From a virus: a DNA stretch of 64,000 nt. The notes below the pieces were generated by a model that did no database searches, had not been told where the DNA came from, and worked only from the letters and a program-made list of their open reading frames with translations. Positions 27,601 to 37,300 of this stretch are shown here, in pieces. Every line of letters begins with the position of its first letter. Within the stretch, counting starts at the first letter, position 1. A program made the translations under genes and the position numbers. The DNA lies in IMG/VR virus record IMGVR_UViG_3300023313_000003, positions 1 through 64,000 of that record; one strand, given 5' to 3'.

Positions 27601-29088
27601 ATGATTACTATAAGCAACAGAACAATGTCCTGTACTCCAATCCATTGCTAATGCTTGATCATACATATGATAATTAGCTCCAATAGTAACTTGTCCTAAA
27701 TTATGATGGGAAGAAGGGAATAATTTAGTCCAAAAAGTAACACCACTCATATCTCCAAAGAAGTATTGATTCTGATGATAACCATTGTTTGAATATTGAT
27801 AATGACCAAAAACAAATTTACCACTATCGTCTACATCAAATAACCCATCATTCATCCAGTTAGCAAAATTGTCCGTTCCTTCTGCATACTGACCAGTTTG
27901 ACTTGCTCCATCTTGTGACCAGTGAGATTGAAAATCTTGAACTTGGTTTATTGTTTTTAAAAAGTCTGTAGAGTACCAAAGTAAAGTTGTGTTTGAGTTA
28001 GCTGCTCTTTCTACTTTAGCTGCAATTAATGTATATTGTTTACTTGGTGATTGTTTAACAGTGATATGGTTAACTGCGCCAGGCAAATTCTTTTGTATTT
28101 CATGTAATAAAGGTTTACCTAATATTCTTTTAGCATCTAATGAATGAGCTTCCTCTAATGAAAGAGCTGATAATGTCCCTGCAAGTCCATCTCCAGCAGA
28201 TTCTACTACAATATTAAAAGGAGCAAATCTAACTTTTGTAAACCAATCTGCAATAGTATAACCTAGAGTTAAGTCTAAAGTATTATCAGTTAATAATAAT
28301 GTAGTTTCTCGTAAAACATTATCATAAACAGGATTACCAGATATAGAAATAAGAGCTGGCTTATTTAAAGCATCTAATAGGAAGATATTTTTATCAGCAC
28401 CATTAACGCTAACAATTTCAAAAGCTAAAACTGTATCTAAATCTTTAAAATATCCAGTTACATCTCCATGAAAGGTAATAGTATGAGTTCCATCTAAGTT
28501 ATTAGTAATATCTTTAGGAGCTAATGATTGCAATGAGGCAACTAAGATACCTTCTGTATGATTAACTACACTAGAAGTTTTTTCTTCTCTTTGATAATTT
28601 CCAGTAGTGATACCTTGATCTAAAGTCATTCGACTTGATTCGATTAAGGCTGTACTAACTACTGAAATTTTAGAATCTTGAAAAGATTCAATAAAGTAAT
28701 CTGGATATTTACCAGATATATCTGCTATTATTTTTAATTCAGCATCATCCAATACTTTTAAGTAACCAATAGCATCTGCATTTGATCCTGTGTTATATAC
28801 ACCAGCACCAAAATTAATTTGTCTAACAATTCCTTGGTGCATATAATTTAAAGAAGAGGCTGTATGATTAATCCATACTTCACCTTCTCTCGCTGTTGCT
28901 GGATCTGAGTTCATTACTCTAACATTCATTACTTGTTCTGAACCATTCTTAAAGATAGAAAGTTTCTTAGTTGCTGAGTTGTACCAGATATGATCAGAGC
29001 TAGGTATAACAGGATCATCAGCTCTCATTTGAACTGCTACTTCAGTTGCTAAATTGTCAATCTTTGTAATGTGTGTTTTCTTTGCCAT
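24625..29088 (-). CDS. Giant tail fibre/receptor-binding protein, 1487 aa
   Basis: Largest of the fibre genes. The N-terminus has two short repeats of the IWYNSATKKLSIFKNG and EVWINHTASSLNYMHQG type, common at fibre attachment ends. The rest is Tyr, Trp, Asn and His rich (many YHQ, NYDYDYH-like patches), typical of carbohydrate- or receptor-binding beta structures. Residues about 1290-1440 (IERSLDGVTWEDL...GKLGVMKLIVG) look like a concanavalin/laminin-G-like lectin fold. AAGGAG precedes the ATG. It most likely determines host binding; the domain assignment is tentative. Confidence 0.6.
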   Translation of the reverse strand: MAKKTHITKIDNLATEVAVQMRADDPVIPSSDHIWYNSATKKLSIFKNGSEQVMNVRVMNSDPATAREGEVWINHTASSLNYMHQGIVRQINFGAGVYNTGSNADAIGYLKVLDDAELKIIADISGKYPDYFIESFQDSKISVVSTALIESSRMTLDQGITTGNYQREEKTSSVVNHTEGILVASLQSLAPKDITNNLDGTHTITFHGDVTGYFKDLDTVLAFEIVSVNGADKNIFLLDALNKPALISISGNPVYDNVLRETTLLLTDNTLDLTLGYTIADWFTKVRFAPFNIVVESAGDGLAGTLSALSLEEAHSLDAKRILGKPLLHEIQKNLPGAVNHITVKQSPSKQYTLIAAKVERAANSNTTLLWYSTDFLKTINQVQDFQSHWSQDGASQTGQYAEGTDNFANWMNDGLFDVDDSGKFVFGHYQYSNNGYHQNQYFFGDMSGVTFWTKLFPSSHHNLGQVTIGANYHMYDQALAMDWSTGHCSVAYSNHLNDPYCNHYIIDWANKDMVYMNYSYLIGVDHWQHHYPAIFFWEIIEGEKKLFWSTNHNNGHAYAVTIPQAMIDNAGTNHTNIGYENAFTASLKGGTKTQTSFAHQHAATNRFLSWVITDSKELVILKQDSTSPELFLYTLNLGRTHSGRYSHTKFTFDAIPDAGVADFSLERFDQATPVETKIGMLTFGMTAVDFEAAIIANYAWLNIGDVTVSGDWATGFVIDFLFNKEQIDVTITNSTLTNATVPLVITTDISTDFGAFPVWLHNLDHTDYIYHNDIGSYLYLNQSLYQNWSYDGSLSSSTGAWARFYKERMRVVGNTIYIVNDFRDINYDYDYHQSYFIKIPDYTQLQGYHYEQAPGALNFVHLSEAAVSLDRGDKLAQLFTVPSVSNRGNSLGYATRSFDGKFHIRTMSLYMARTYFSEACYNPNHYIWIKCVAVVAGVPDETNVIATSNQIREFDICQYDDVKWHFFNFDDLRLNVGQQVAFIVEGNWNPSDALEINPTGLSTTFRGMIRFAATSQASSNYLRLNNGVWENQNYNMFMRFYDYYISPIHQLQNNTNWMGPSHLVNHWGSEDSEGTLEMVGDPLNKKMMVTYRNSGFYQTNNGLYTGEGSSPRTFYGEIDDSAGIYNLPIAAPAKILGIDQNRADPFLKWGVNLGDTSSQRLDERTGKIADPVGQFSYRAFGGVYIESIDANAALMIKNTGAAGGIIEDADFLAGFAYQVSAHNLMYRYGEYDLFPGARDFCLEIEMSPNATDMDNTWNMAFNREGFGQFGINTKQYYMHIIENPTGAGFAYKTISNAWQDIHHFVRYGRRFDTGFFIERSLDGVTWEDLPFIFGDKNRGKGGKVIGNNSTGYQYSYIGRYYYNRSYDWHGKLGVMKLIVGADRPAYHGLIRMEEEMDVKHVRNLGDKFIYRRLKQNTWASYDRNIAQLELAFTDEATSVVETKDHLLKYKSTISTGRDLALKVTLSKVSDEDPSNIQGMLFNFNKI

Positions 29089-29098
29089 ATATTACTCC

Positions 29099-31285
29099 TT
29101 AATAGTTATATTTTATGAAAAGGTTTAAGTTTATATTTTTCATTCTTGTTTCATTTCCACCAGTAGAACTACTAGCAACACCTCCACTAACAGAAGTAAC
29201 AGGATAAGACCAAGTAGAACCCCACCATCCTTGCCCTATGTTTGGCCTATTATAAGTATGATTGTGACTTTTAAATTCGTCATTCTGGAATGAACCAATT
29301 AAAGATTGATCTGCTTCGTGTAAAACTCTTGAGTTGAGATCAGGATCAAGTCCTCTCCCATTATCAGTTACTCTAATTGATGTGCCTCTAGCATCAGGAA
29401 GAAATCCCCAACCTTTTATCTGTCTTAATTTATCTGAAGCAACTAAAGGTTTAGTTTCAAGTAAAGCCCAACGATCACCATTAGGATCATTCATTTCAAC
29501 CCTAAATTCAGCTTCAGTTAATACCGACCATGAACAATGTCCAACAGGAAAAACATCAATAGCTCCGTCAGTAGCTTGCAATGGAATTGTATTCCAAACT
29601 TGAGCAACTGAATCATATATTTTTATATGAGCCTTCCCATCTACCATAGCAAAAGCATAGTTTACATTGCCAGTAGTTAATGTTGGAGGATCTGGAAGAT
29701 CAGCTTCACTTGGAAAAACTTTTGAAGAGAAAACAGTTCCGTTTAAATTCTCTTCAACTTCAAAAATAGGTTCAGCTAAGTCATTCTTAACTGCCCATGT
29801 ATTTCCTACACCATCTACGATATATAAAACATTGTTATTATCAACAAATAATTCCCAAGCTAATCCACTTGTACTAGATAGGAATAAGTTATCAACAACA
29901 ACTCCTGCTGATGGATTATCATTAACAGATATTTGACCGAGATCATTTATTTCTAATGACACTATTGATAGATCATCTCTCTTTAATCTTATGGGATCAA
30001 CAACACCTGTAACAACCTCATTAGCTTGCAACTCTCCAGTGTTAGATATATTTAAAGACCATTTTTGTAATGATGGACTTTCTAGTATTATATTAGTTAA
30101 TTTTGGCCTTAATACTACACAAACATTTCCAAAAGAATCTATAGAACTAGATCCTTCAAAAAATACTATATAAACTTTTTTAGATATTCCAGTTAAGTCT
30201 CCATCAATAATAAATTTATTACTAGAAACTAAATGCCAAGAATTTGTAATTATTGTAGAACTTTTTTTACATATAAAAACACCATCTACAAACACCATAG
30301 CTACATCTGTGTTTAAAACACCAGCAGATAAAGTAAATTCAGTATCAACTCCAACTAAAACACCTTCAGTTAAAGAGTCAAAAGACTGTTCATGCTTAAT
30401 TGATAAGCCAGCTAATATAGAAGGAACAACTGAAGGTAATTCAACACCTTCATACACTTCGATCTCTAATTGAGAAGCTTGTCCTGAATAATCTGAATCT
30501 AATTCAAAATTAAAGCTATCTATCTTTATAAAATAAGGAGCAGGAGTTGTTAGTGCATCTATAAATTCAGGAAGTTTTTTACCATCTAAATAAATATTTG
30601 CTTTATCACTATCTAATATTTCAAAGTCATGCTGTATTTGAGTTTTATTATTAGAATTAATAAATGGGACTTGTACGTTGAACTCATTTTTAGATCCATC
30701 AGTTAAAGCAAAACCTCTTGACTTAACAGCTAATCCACCGCCTCCGCTTCCACCGCCACCTGAAATTCCTGACCAGATTGCAGCTCCTAATGTGTTATCT
30801 TCACATACATATAGAATATGAGTAATTTTGTCATACCATAAACTTCCTTCTACATAATTTTGAGTAATATCGTTATTTGCATCAGGAGATATGATTGCAT
30901 TTTTATTATCTCTTAATGACCAATACCTAGAGGCAGTTTCCGCTATATCGTCTGCTGATAGAGAAATATCTCCTTGCTGACCATTAACACTTGTCACGAA
31001 ACTTTTCCATACAGCTAACCCATTAGAATTATCCATACAGAAGTAGCTATCTCCAGTAGTTATATTTGACCACCTTGAACCAATCTCATAATTTTTAGAT
31101 AAATCATCAGTAGGAGTTGGATTTACTGTTGCATTAAAATTGTTTTTCCTTAAAGTATTTTCTAAAATATCATCACTCTTAGGAGTATACGCTTTCTCTG
31201 TACTAGGAAGATACGTTTTATCAGCACCAGCATTAGTTAACTCTGTTAAAGTTTTAATGTCTGCATTTTGAATTTTACCACTCAT
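29099..31285 (-). CDS. Tail fibre protein, 728 aa, with tandem N-terminal repeats and C-terminal tip
   Basis: Residues about 55-95 and 115-160 contain two copies of a repeat of the form NY..GS.W.......YVC.DN..GAA.W, a carbohydrate-binding-like or spacer element. A Gly-Ser linker follows (SGGGGSGGGG). The middle is beta-rich. The C-terminal 150 residues (WGFLPDARGTSIRV..., FKSHNHTYN, and ending NLNLFIKYNY) look like the tip of collar/T4 gp12-like fibres, including the His-x-His element. It lies between two other fibre-like genes in the same direction. Confidence 0.65.
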   Translation of the reverse strand: MSGKIQNADIKTLTELTNAGADKTYLPSTEKAYTPKSDDILENTLRKNNFNATVNPTPTDDLSKNYEIGSRWSNITTGDSYFCMDNSNGLAVWKSFVTSVNGQQGDISLSADDIAETASRYWSLRDNKNAIISPDANNDITQNYVEGSLWYDKITHILYVCEDNTLGAAIWSGISGGGGSGGGGLAVKSRGFALTDGSKNEFNVQVPFINSNNKTQIQHDFEILDSDKANIYLDGKKLPEFIDALTTPAPYFIKIDSFNFELDSDYSGQASQLEIEVYEGVELPSVVPSILAGLSIKHEQSFDSLTEGVLVGVDTEFTLSAGVLNTDVAMVFVDGVFICKKSSTIITNSWHLVSSNKFIIDGDLTGISKKVYIVFFEGSSSIDSFGNVCVVLRPKLTNIILESPSLQKWSLNISNTGELQANEVVTGVVDPIRLKRDDLSIVSLEINDLGQISVNDNPSAGVVVDNLFLSSTSGLAWELFVDNNNVLYIVDGVGNTWAVKNDLAEPIFEVEENLNGTVFSSKVFPSEADLPDPPTLTTGNVNYAFAMVDGKAHIKIYDSVAQVWNTIPLQATDGAIDVFPVGHCSWSVLTEAEFRVEMNDPNGDRWALLETKPLVASDKLRQIKGWGFLPDARGTSIRVTDNGRGLDPDLNSRVLHEADQSLIGSFQNDEFKSHNHTYNRPNIGQGWWGSTWSYPVTSVSGGVASSSTGGNETRMKNINLNLFIKYNY

Positions 31286-31294
31286 ATTTATTTC

Positions 31295-33427
31295 CTATAT
31301 AGTCTCGTATTTTACTTTTAATACTTGTCCTAAAACTGGAGGACTATTTAATGTTATTGTGTTTGTTGCTAAAGTGAAAGAATATTCTGTATCGTTCAAT
31401 CCATTCAAGAAAAGCATCAGAGATCCATCGATAGGAGGATTGCTGATAATATAATCTGTATTAATTCCATCAACTACTCCAATAGGAGTTTCTGTAATTG
31501 GAGTAGAATATCCTTCTCCTATTCTAATTATTTTACCTGATCTTTGTAATGTATTATCCCACCAGATTAATGAGTCACCAACTCTTGAAGCAATTCTAAA
31601 ATATTCAGGATCATTTGGTACATCAGTTCCAACTATAGGTGTAATATTTAATGTCACATTGAAATTTACCTTAGCATATAAATGTTCGCCATCAGCTAAA
31701 GTAAAAGGACTAAAGGAAGTTTGTATTGTATTAAAAACAGAGCTTTTACCGAAAGAAATAATTAGATCATCTAATATTTCTAATGTTCCTGCTGGATTAG
31801 ACCAGATTATCTTCCCATTATTGTTCGTAAATACAAAAGCATTTTTACTATTGATCAAATCATTTATAGTCTTCTGAGTATTTAGAATAACTGGGCCACT
31901 AAGATTTGAAAGAGTATCATCATCTAATGTTACTTTATTCTTAAAAGTAGATTCTCCAGAAACAAACAGTATTCCTTGAGTTATTAAGTCTTTTACTAGT
32001 AAATTAGCATTTCCTTCATAGAAAGCTGAAGGATCAGTTAGTTCTTTTGTATTAATAACATAAGAAGCATTAGGCCTTCCTCCTTTTAAATATGTTTGGA
32101 TAAAAGGAGAAGCTTGAAGTTCACTTCCAGAAGCATTAAGGCCAATTGTTATTAAGTCGTTAGATAATAGATTACTTTCTAATGCTGTTTTGATTTGTTG
32201 TGCATCTGATAATCCATCATTGAATGTAACTACAATATGATCACCGATTACTTCAACTAATTCTGCGCCAGGTAAACCTATATCATCAGCTCCATTTATT
32301 AAATTAATAGGAGCGACTATTGTTGTTTGAGGATTACTGTTACCACCTGTAATAGTTGGGATAACTAATAGACTTGCATTAACATTAGCTGTAATTGCAT
32401 CATTTATTTGTTGAGCAGTTGAAACTCCGTCTTCTGCTTTAATTTTTATAGAACTACCTACTACTGTAATGATTTCATTACCAGCATCACCAATAGCATC
32501 TACACCACCAGTTAAAAAAGTTTGTGGGTGTATCGTTTGTAATTCATTCCCAACACCTAAAGCAATAGTTTGAACTAATGCATCAGCTAATGGAGCATTT
32601 ACAATTGCGAATCTAATACTATCAGGAGTAGATACCCCATCTTCAATTTGTATTGAAAGGTCATTGCCAACTAAAGTGACGACTTCAGAACCATAAGTTC
32701 CTCCTCCAGTATAGGTTATATTAATTAAATCACCTACAACTCCACCTAACCTTGATACATACTCTATATCTTGGATAAATTCATTAGAAGTTATAGAAGG
32801 AGTAAAATCTTCATACTCTATCGAGATATTGTTACCAATTAATCCAGAATTAACAGAAGTATATAAAATGTCTTGTATAGTTAAAGAAGCTGTATTTAAA
32901 ACACTTCCCTTTTTATATTCTATAGATATTTTGTTACCTAATTGTTCTATTTTCTTAGAAGTAAAATTAAGATCACCAATAGATAAAGAGGCATCTATAG
33001 AATTTAATGTGAATCTAAGGTTATGATCACCAGAATTGCTACCAGTAGTGCCAGCTCCAAAATTCTTCTGAGGAAGTTCATCGTAATTATCCAAATTTTC
33101 TCTTGTAAGGTCTGAACCTTGAGCAACAGAGAACTCAAAAGTATCTCCTATTTCAAATAAGGTAGGCCCTTGGTTGATAGTAGCAAATAACTTTAAGTCT
33201 TGGTCATTAAAAGCGACACCAACAACTGCAACTCCAACAGATCCATCTAAGTCTCCAATTATTTTAAAAACAGTAAATGGAGCAATCGCAGTACAAATCG
33301 CACTATAATTTTGATTTATAGTAAAATGAGTTAGCCTGTCAATAGTTAGTGTTCCATTTCCAATTGAAGGGCCAGTTAATACTGGAGATGAAGAAACGTA
33401 GGGATTTTTGAAAATATCTTGTGACAT
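31295..33427 (-). CDS. Tail protein with three tandem 70-residue modules, 710 aa
   Basis: Residues about 246-450 contain three tandem units, each with E-(V/I)-(V/I)-x-V-(V/I)-G...I...DG(V/L)S(T/D)AQQI..A(I/L) and ending in a (T/I)xL.GG-like turn; a degenerate copy lies at about 190-240. The same module occurs once in the tail tube protein and once in a collar fibre protein. The N-terminus looks like a fibre attachment domain and the C-terminus (IDGSLMLFLNGL...PPVLGQVLKVKYETI) resembles a small beta-sandwich common in phage tails. It is probably a structural tail or fibre component. Confidence 0.6.
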   Translation of the reverse strand: MSQDIFKNPYVSSSPVLTGPSIGNGTLTIDRLTHFTINQNYSAICTAIAPFTVFKIIGDLDGSVGVAVVGVAFNDQDLKLFATINQGPTLFEIGDTFEFSVAQGSDLTRENLDNYDELPQKNFGAGTTGSNSGDHNLRFTLNSIDASLSIGDLNFTSKKIEQLGNKISIEYKKGSVLNTASLTIQDILYTSVNSGLIGNNISIEYEDFTPSITSNEFIQDIEYVSRLGGVVGDLINITYTGGGTYGSEVVTLVGNDLSIQIEDGVSTPDSIRFAIVNAPLADALVQTIALGVGNELQTIHPQTFLTGGVDAIGDAGNEIITVVGSSIKIKAEDGVSTAQQINDAITANVNASLLVIPTITGGNSNPQTTIVAPINLINGADDIGLPGAELVEVIGDHIVVTFNDGLSDAQQIKTALESNLLSNDLITIGLNASGSELQASPFIQTYLKGGRPNASYVINTKELTDPSAFYEGNANLLVKDLITQGILFVSGESTFKNKVTLDDDTLSNLSGPVILNTQKTINDLINSKNAFVFTNNNGKIIWSNPAGTLEILDDLIISFGKSSVFNTIQTSFSPFTLADGEHLYAKVNFNVTLNITPIVGTDVPNDPEYFRIASRVGDSLIWWDNTLQRSGKIIRIGEGYSTPITETPIGVVDGINTDYIISNPPIDGSLMLFLNGLNDTEYSFTLATNTITLNSPPVLGQVLKVKYETI

Positions 33428-33534
33428 GCTGTAACCTTATATGTTTTTAATTAAACACTATTAAACATAATCAATGTAAATAATTGATTTTACTTATTTT
33501 ATTTATATGTTTTGGGAAATTTAATTATCATATA

Positions 33535-33545
33535 ATATATACAAC
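33535..33545 (-). promoter_or_regulatory. Putative late promoter element GTTGTATATAT
   Basis: The 11-mer reads GTTGTATATAT on the minus strand, one of eight matches to RTTGTAWATAW found in gene-proximal gaps. It lies 108 nt before the start of the 710-aa tail protein, in one of the few intergenic gaps of the tail block. Confidence 0.5.
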
Positions 33546-33546
33546 T

Positions 33547-34356
33547 TTAGAATACTTCATCAAACTTAAAAGGCATCGTCATATATCTATTAACAGTATA
33601 AGATTCAGCAGGAATAGTAGACATTTGCCCCCACCCTGTAAAAAGCTCAGGGTCATCTCTATCTACAATTGTTAAAAATGGAACGCTAATACCCACATAG
33701 TCGAATAAACTTCTTAAATTAACAAAATTTGTATTGTTTCCGATTTTAGTATCAAGTTTTGCAAACTTAACACTTAAAGTTCTAGCTTTAACTCTCTGAT
33801 TTGATTGTCTAAAGAAGCCTTCTGTACTTATAACTTCAGCATAATCTTTAGTTGCAATAGAAATTGAGTCTGTAATATCTTCATTATTACTCATAGTAGT
33901 TGCTCTCCCTCCTACTATTCTACCAATCTCAATAAATCCACAAGGATTAGTTGGATCGAGTATTCTAACTCTATAATACTCAAATTGATCTCCTAATTCT
34001 GAAAGCCACACCATATTTTCTCTCATATAAGGGATAGTAACTGTAACTGGAGGTGCAAGCCAATTATCTGAAATATTAGCTTGGAGTTGAACTACAACAT
34101 CTGGAGTAAAATTATGCCCAATGATAGCAAAAGTGTCGATATTTGACACTTTCTCAGCCTTTATCACTATTTCTTGCCAGTTTAAAACATCTGTACTTCT
34201 CCATCTATGCCTACTTGATTCAGTATTTAAGTTTAATTTATCAAAATCACCAGACGCTTGAGAAGTTACTGACAAAATATTTTGGCCTGGATTATAAATA
34301 TCTCTGTTCCCAAAATCAAATCTATGTAAAAAGCTTATTCCTGTTCCTGAACTCAT
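33547..34356 (-). CDS. Distal tail-type structural protein, 269 aa
   Basis: Beta-rich protein with a likely discoidin/galactose-binding-like N-terminal part (RWRSTDVLNWQEIVI, NIDTFAIIGHNF, FEYYRVRILDP). It begins in an ATGA overlap with the tape measure stop. In siphophages the gene directly after the tape measure is normally the distal tail protein (Dit), and the size fits. The sequence does not show a clear Dit signature, so this is positional inference. Confidence 0.55.
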   Translation of the reverse strand: MSSGTGISFLHRFDFGNRDIYNPGQNILSVTSQASGDFDKLNLNTESSRHRWRSTDVLNWQEIVIKAEKVSNIDTFAIIGHNFTPDVVVQLQANISDNWLAPPVTVTIPYMRENMVWLSELGDQFEYYRVRILDPTNPCGFIEIGRIVGGRATTMSNNEDITDSISIATKDYAEVISTEGFFRQSNQRVKARTLSVKFAKLDTKIGNNTNFVNLRSLFDYVGISVPFLTIVDRDDPELFTGWGQMSTIPAESYTVNRYMTMPFKFDEVF

Positions 34357-37300
34357 GATGCAATAACTCCTTTATCACTTATAATTGGTTCTCCACGTTC
34401 TGAAGCTTCTCTTATTCCTTCAATTACAGCTTGCTTAATTCCTTCAATATTTGAATCCCGATCAGCATTAATAGTAAAATTATAAGTATTTCCACCAGAA
34501 CCTTCTTTTCTGTCCTTAAGATAACCTGTCAAATCCTTATTCGCTTCTGGCTGAAGAACCCTTTCTCCACCTTTTAGCAAGAAAGATTTGTCACTCATAG
34601 ATTGAGGGATTGAGTCCATACCACCATGAGCTTGACCTCCACCGAATTTTTGAGCTTTAATCTGTGCAACATTAGCAATACCAGCAGCAACAGTTACACC
34701 AGCAAGTAAAGGCCCAAGAAGAGGCCCTGCTCCAACTGGAGGTGGAGCTAAAGCTGCTGTCGCTCCAGCAAAAGTATTCATTATACTAGAAGTAATGGCC
34801 GCGGCTTTACCTACCTCGAACATATCTTTGTCTTTACTTCCTCTTAATTTGGAAGTCATGTCTAAGATCTTACCTGTATTCTTATATTCGCTAGTTTGTT
34901 GAACTGCCATTATAGCACCAAGAGCTTGACCATTTTTAATTTGACTCGCTCTCATTCTCGCTCTAAATTGTTCAGCTCTATTCCCTGCATCTTGAGCAAT
35001 CTTAGCTTTATCTTGGTAAAATCTAAGTTCAATCTCTTTTAACTTGTTCTTATGTTGGATTTCTCTTTGCTCTCTCGCTAATCTGAATTGATCTTCAGTT
35101 ATTACCTTGTTCTCTTGTTCAAATTGAAGCCTTTCTAATTCTAACTGATGTTGCTCTTCTTGTTTTGCCATTTGAGCAGCGAGTCCATCATCAGTTAATC
35201 CTAATAATTCAGCTCTTTGAGTTTGAAGTTCCAACTCTTTCATTGTTTTTTCTTGAATAGCTGCTAATTTTGTATCATGCATTTTTTTCTGCATTTCAAT
35301 TTCAGCATTAGCTCTTGCTTGTCTTCTAGTTGAGAGTTCTAACTCTAATTGATCTGAAATTTCATTAAAAGATTTTTGCATTTCTATCTCAGAAATTTTT
35401 CCTTGCATTTTTAATGCTTTAATCTTATTCATTCTAATTTCAGTATTAATAATTTCAGCTTGGTCTTCAGCTCCAGCACCAGCAGAAGTTCCACCAAGCA
35501 ATCCTGCTTTAATATTAGCAAGTGCAGCTTGTTTTTGTTGTTCTGAAGATATAGAAAGAGCCATCTTTGCTTGAAGGTTTTGTTCAAACATTTGAAGTTC
35601 TGTTTCATTAGCAGCAAGAAGAGCTGACTCATTATTTGAAAGACCATACTTAGCCTCAAGCTTTCTTTTAGTAATAAGTTCTTGAGTTAATAACTCAATT
35701 TTCATATCTTTTATATTTACTGCCTGATCTCGCTTCATTTGAGCGATTTCCATTTCTGTAGTAAAAACTTTTGACATTTCTTGATCAAGACCTATTTGAA
35801 CTTGAGCTATCTGAGAATTTCTAGTTTCTTGCTGTATTTTTATTTTATTAGCTTCTAGTGCTTCCATGGCAGCGAGTATTTTTTCACTATTTTTGTCAAC
35901 AGCACCCCAATCTGAACCACTTTTAATTAATGCTTGATTTAATTCTTGTCCTTTTGTTATTATTTTTTGAAGTTGTGCTGAAAACTTAGCTGAATCTGCC
36001 TTAATTTTTTGTAGATTTAAAGATGGAGTCAAATCTGAAACAAACTCAAAAGCAGCTTCTCCTTCTTTAACTATTTTGTTGAAAGAAGAGGATAATTTTT
36101 CTAAATTTTGTTTTAAATTTTTTACTGAATGACCAACTTTATCAGAAGCCCCTGCTGTGGATATAAAACCATTAACAACATCACCAGCGACTTCTCCAGA
36201 TAAAGTTCCCATTGTTTCTGATAATTGCATTATAGAAGAAGTTAATCCTTGCATTTTTTTATCAGACATTGCTAAAGAACTAAGTCCAAGATAATTAAAA
36301 ATCTGAGATAAACCCCCAACTGCCAAAGTTAATGTCATTATTCCATTAACTAATGCTAATATCCCTACTGCAACTACTTTTATTGCAGTTCCTAACATTC
36401 CACTTAATATCTCTGCAAGAGAAGTTGAAGATTTATTAGCTTTCTCTGCTGAATCTGCAACAGAGGCAAAAGCTTTAGATAGAGTATCAACAACTTTAGA
36501 AAATATCTTAAATCTTTCTTCAAGCATTGTTACTGCTTTATATAAGGCCGCGGCAATAGCTATAATTATTGTAATTTTAATCAATAATACTTTATTAGCA
36601 ACAACCCATTTCCAAGTCGCAATTGTGGCTGCTTTTATAGAGGAAATTAACGATACAGCGATACTTCTAGCTGTTAATTTACTTGCTGCTTCCATTCCTA
36701 ATATACTTTTAATAGCACCAGCTACTTTTACTTTAAGAACACTAAGTCCTGTTCCTGCGACTTCCTTTAAAGATCCAAATTTCCCTGCAACTCCAGTTAC
36801 ACCCATAGCCATTTCAGATAAACTTTTATTAATAAAAGGTAACTGAGAAGAAAATACTTTCATTCCAGCAGAAGAAGCTAACCCTGCGTTTAAAGCACCC
36901 AAACTTGAGGTAACTAATCCTATCAATAATGAGTTTTGAAGAAGAACCCCTCCAACTTGCATTAATCTCCCCGATAAAGCTTGGATAAAACCAATAGCAG
37001 GAAGAATTGGTTTAACTAAATTAGTAAATCCTGATGTTAATTTTGCTAACCCCATGACTACTTGACCATTTATAATTTGACCGCCTTTACCTAATTCTTG
37101 CATTAATTCTTTTGTTGCATTTTTTTGAAGTTTTAATGCTTTTGAATAAGTGTCAGCATTACTTGAAGCAAACCCAGCGGCTAATCCTGCTTGCTCCATT
37201 AAAACATTGTATCTTGCTTGCCCTTTTTCTACATCTCCAAGTTTATTAAAATTATCTTTTAACTCTTGATTAAGATTTGATTGTTTTATAGCAGTTGAAT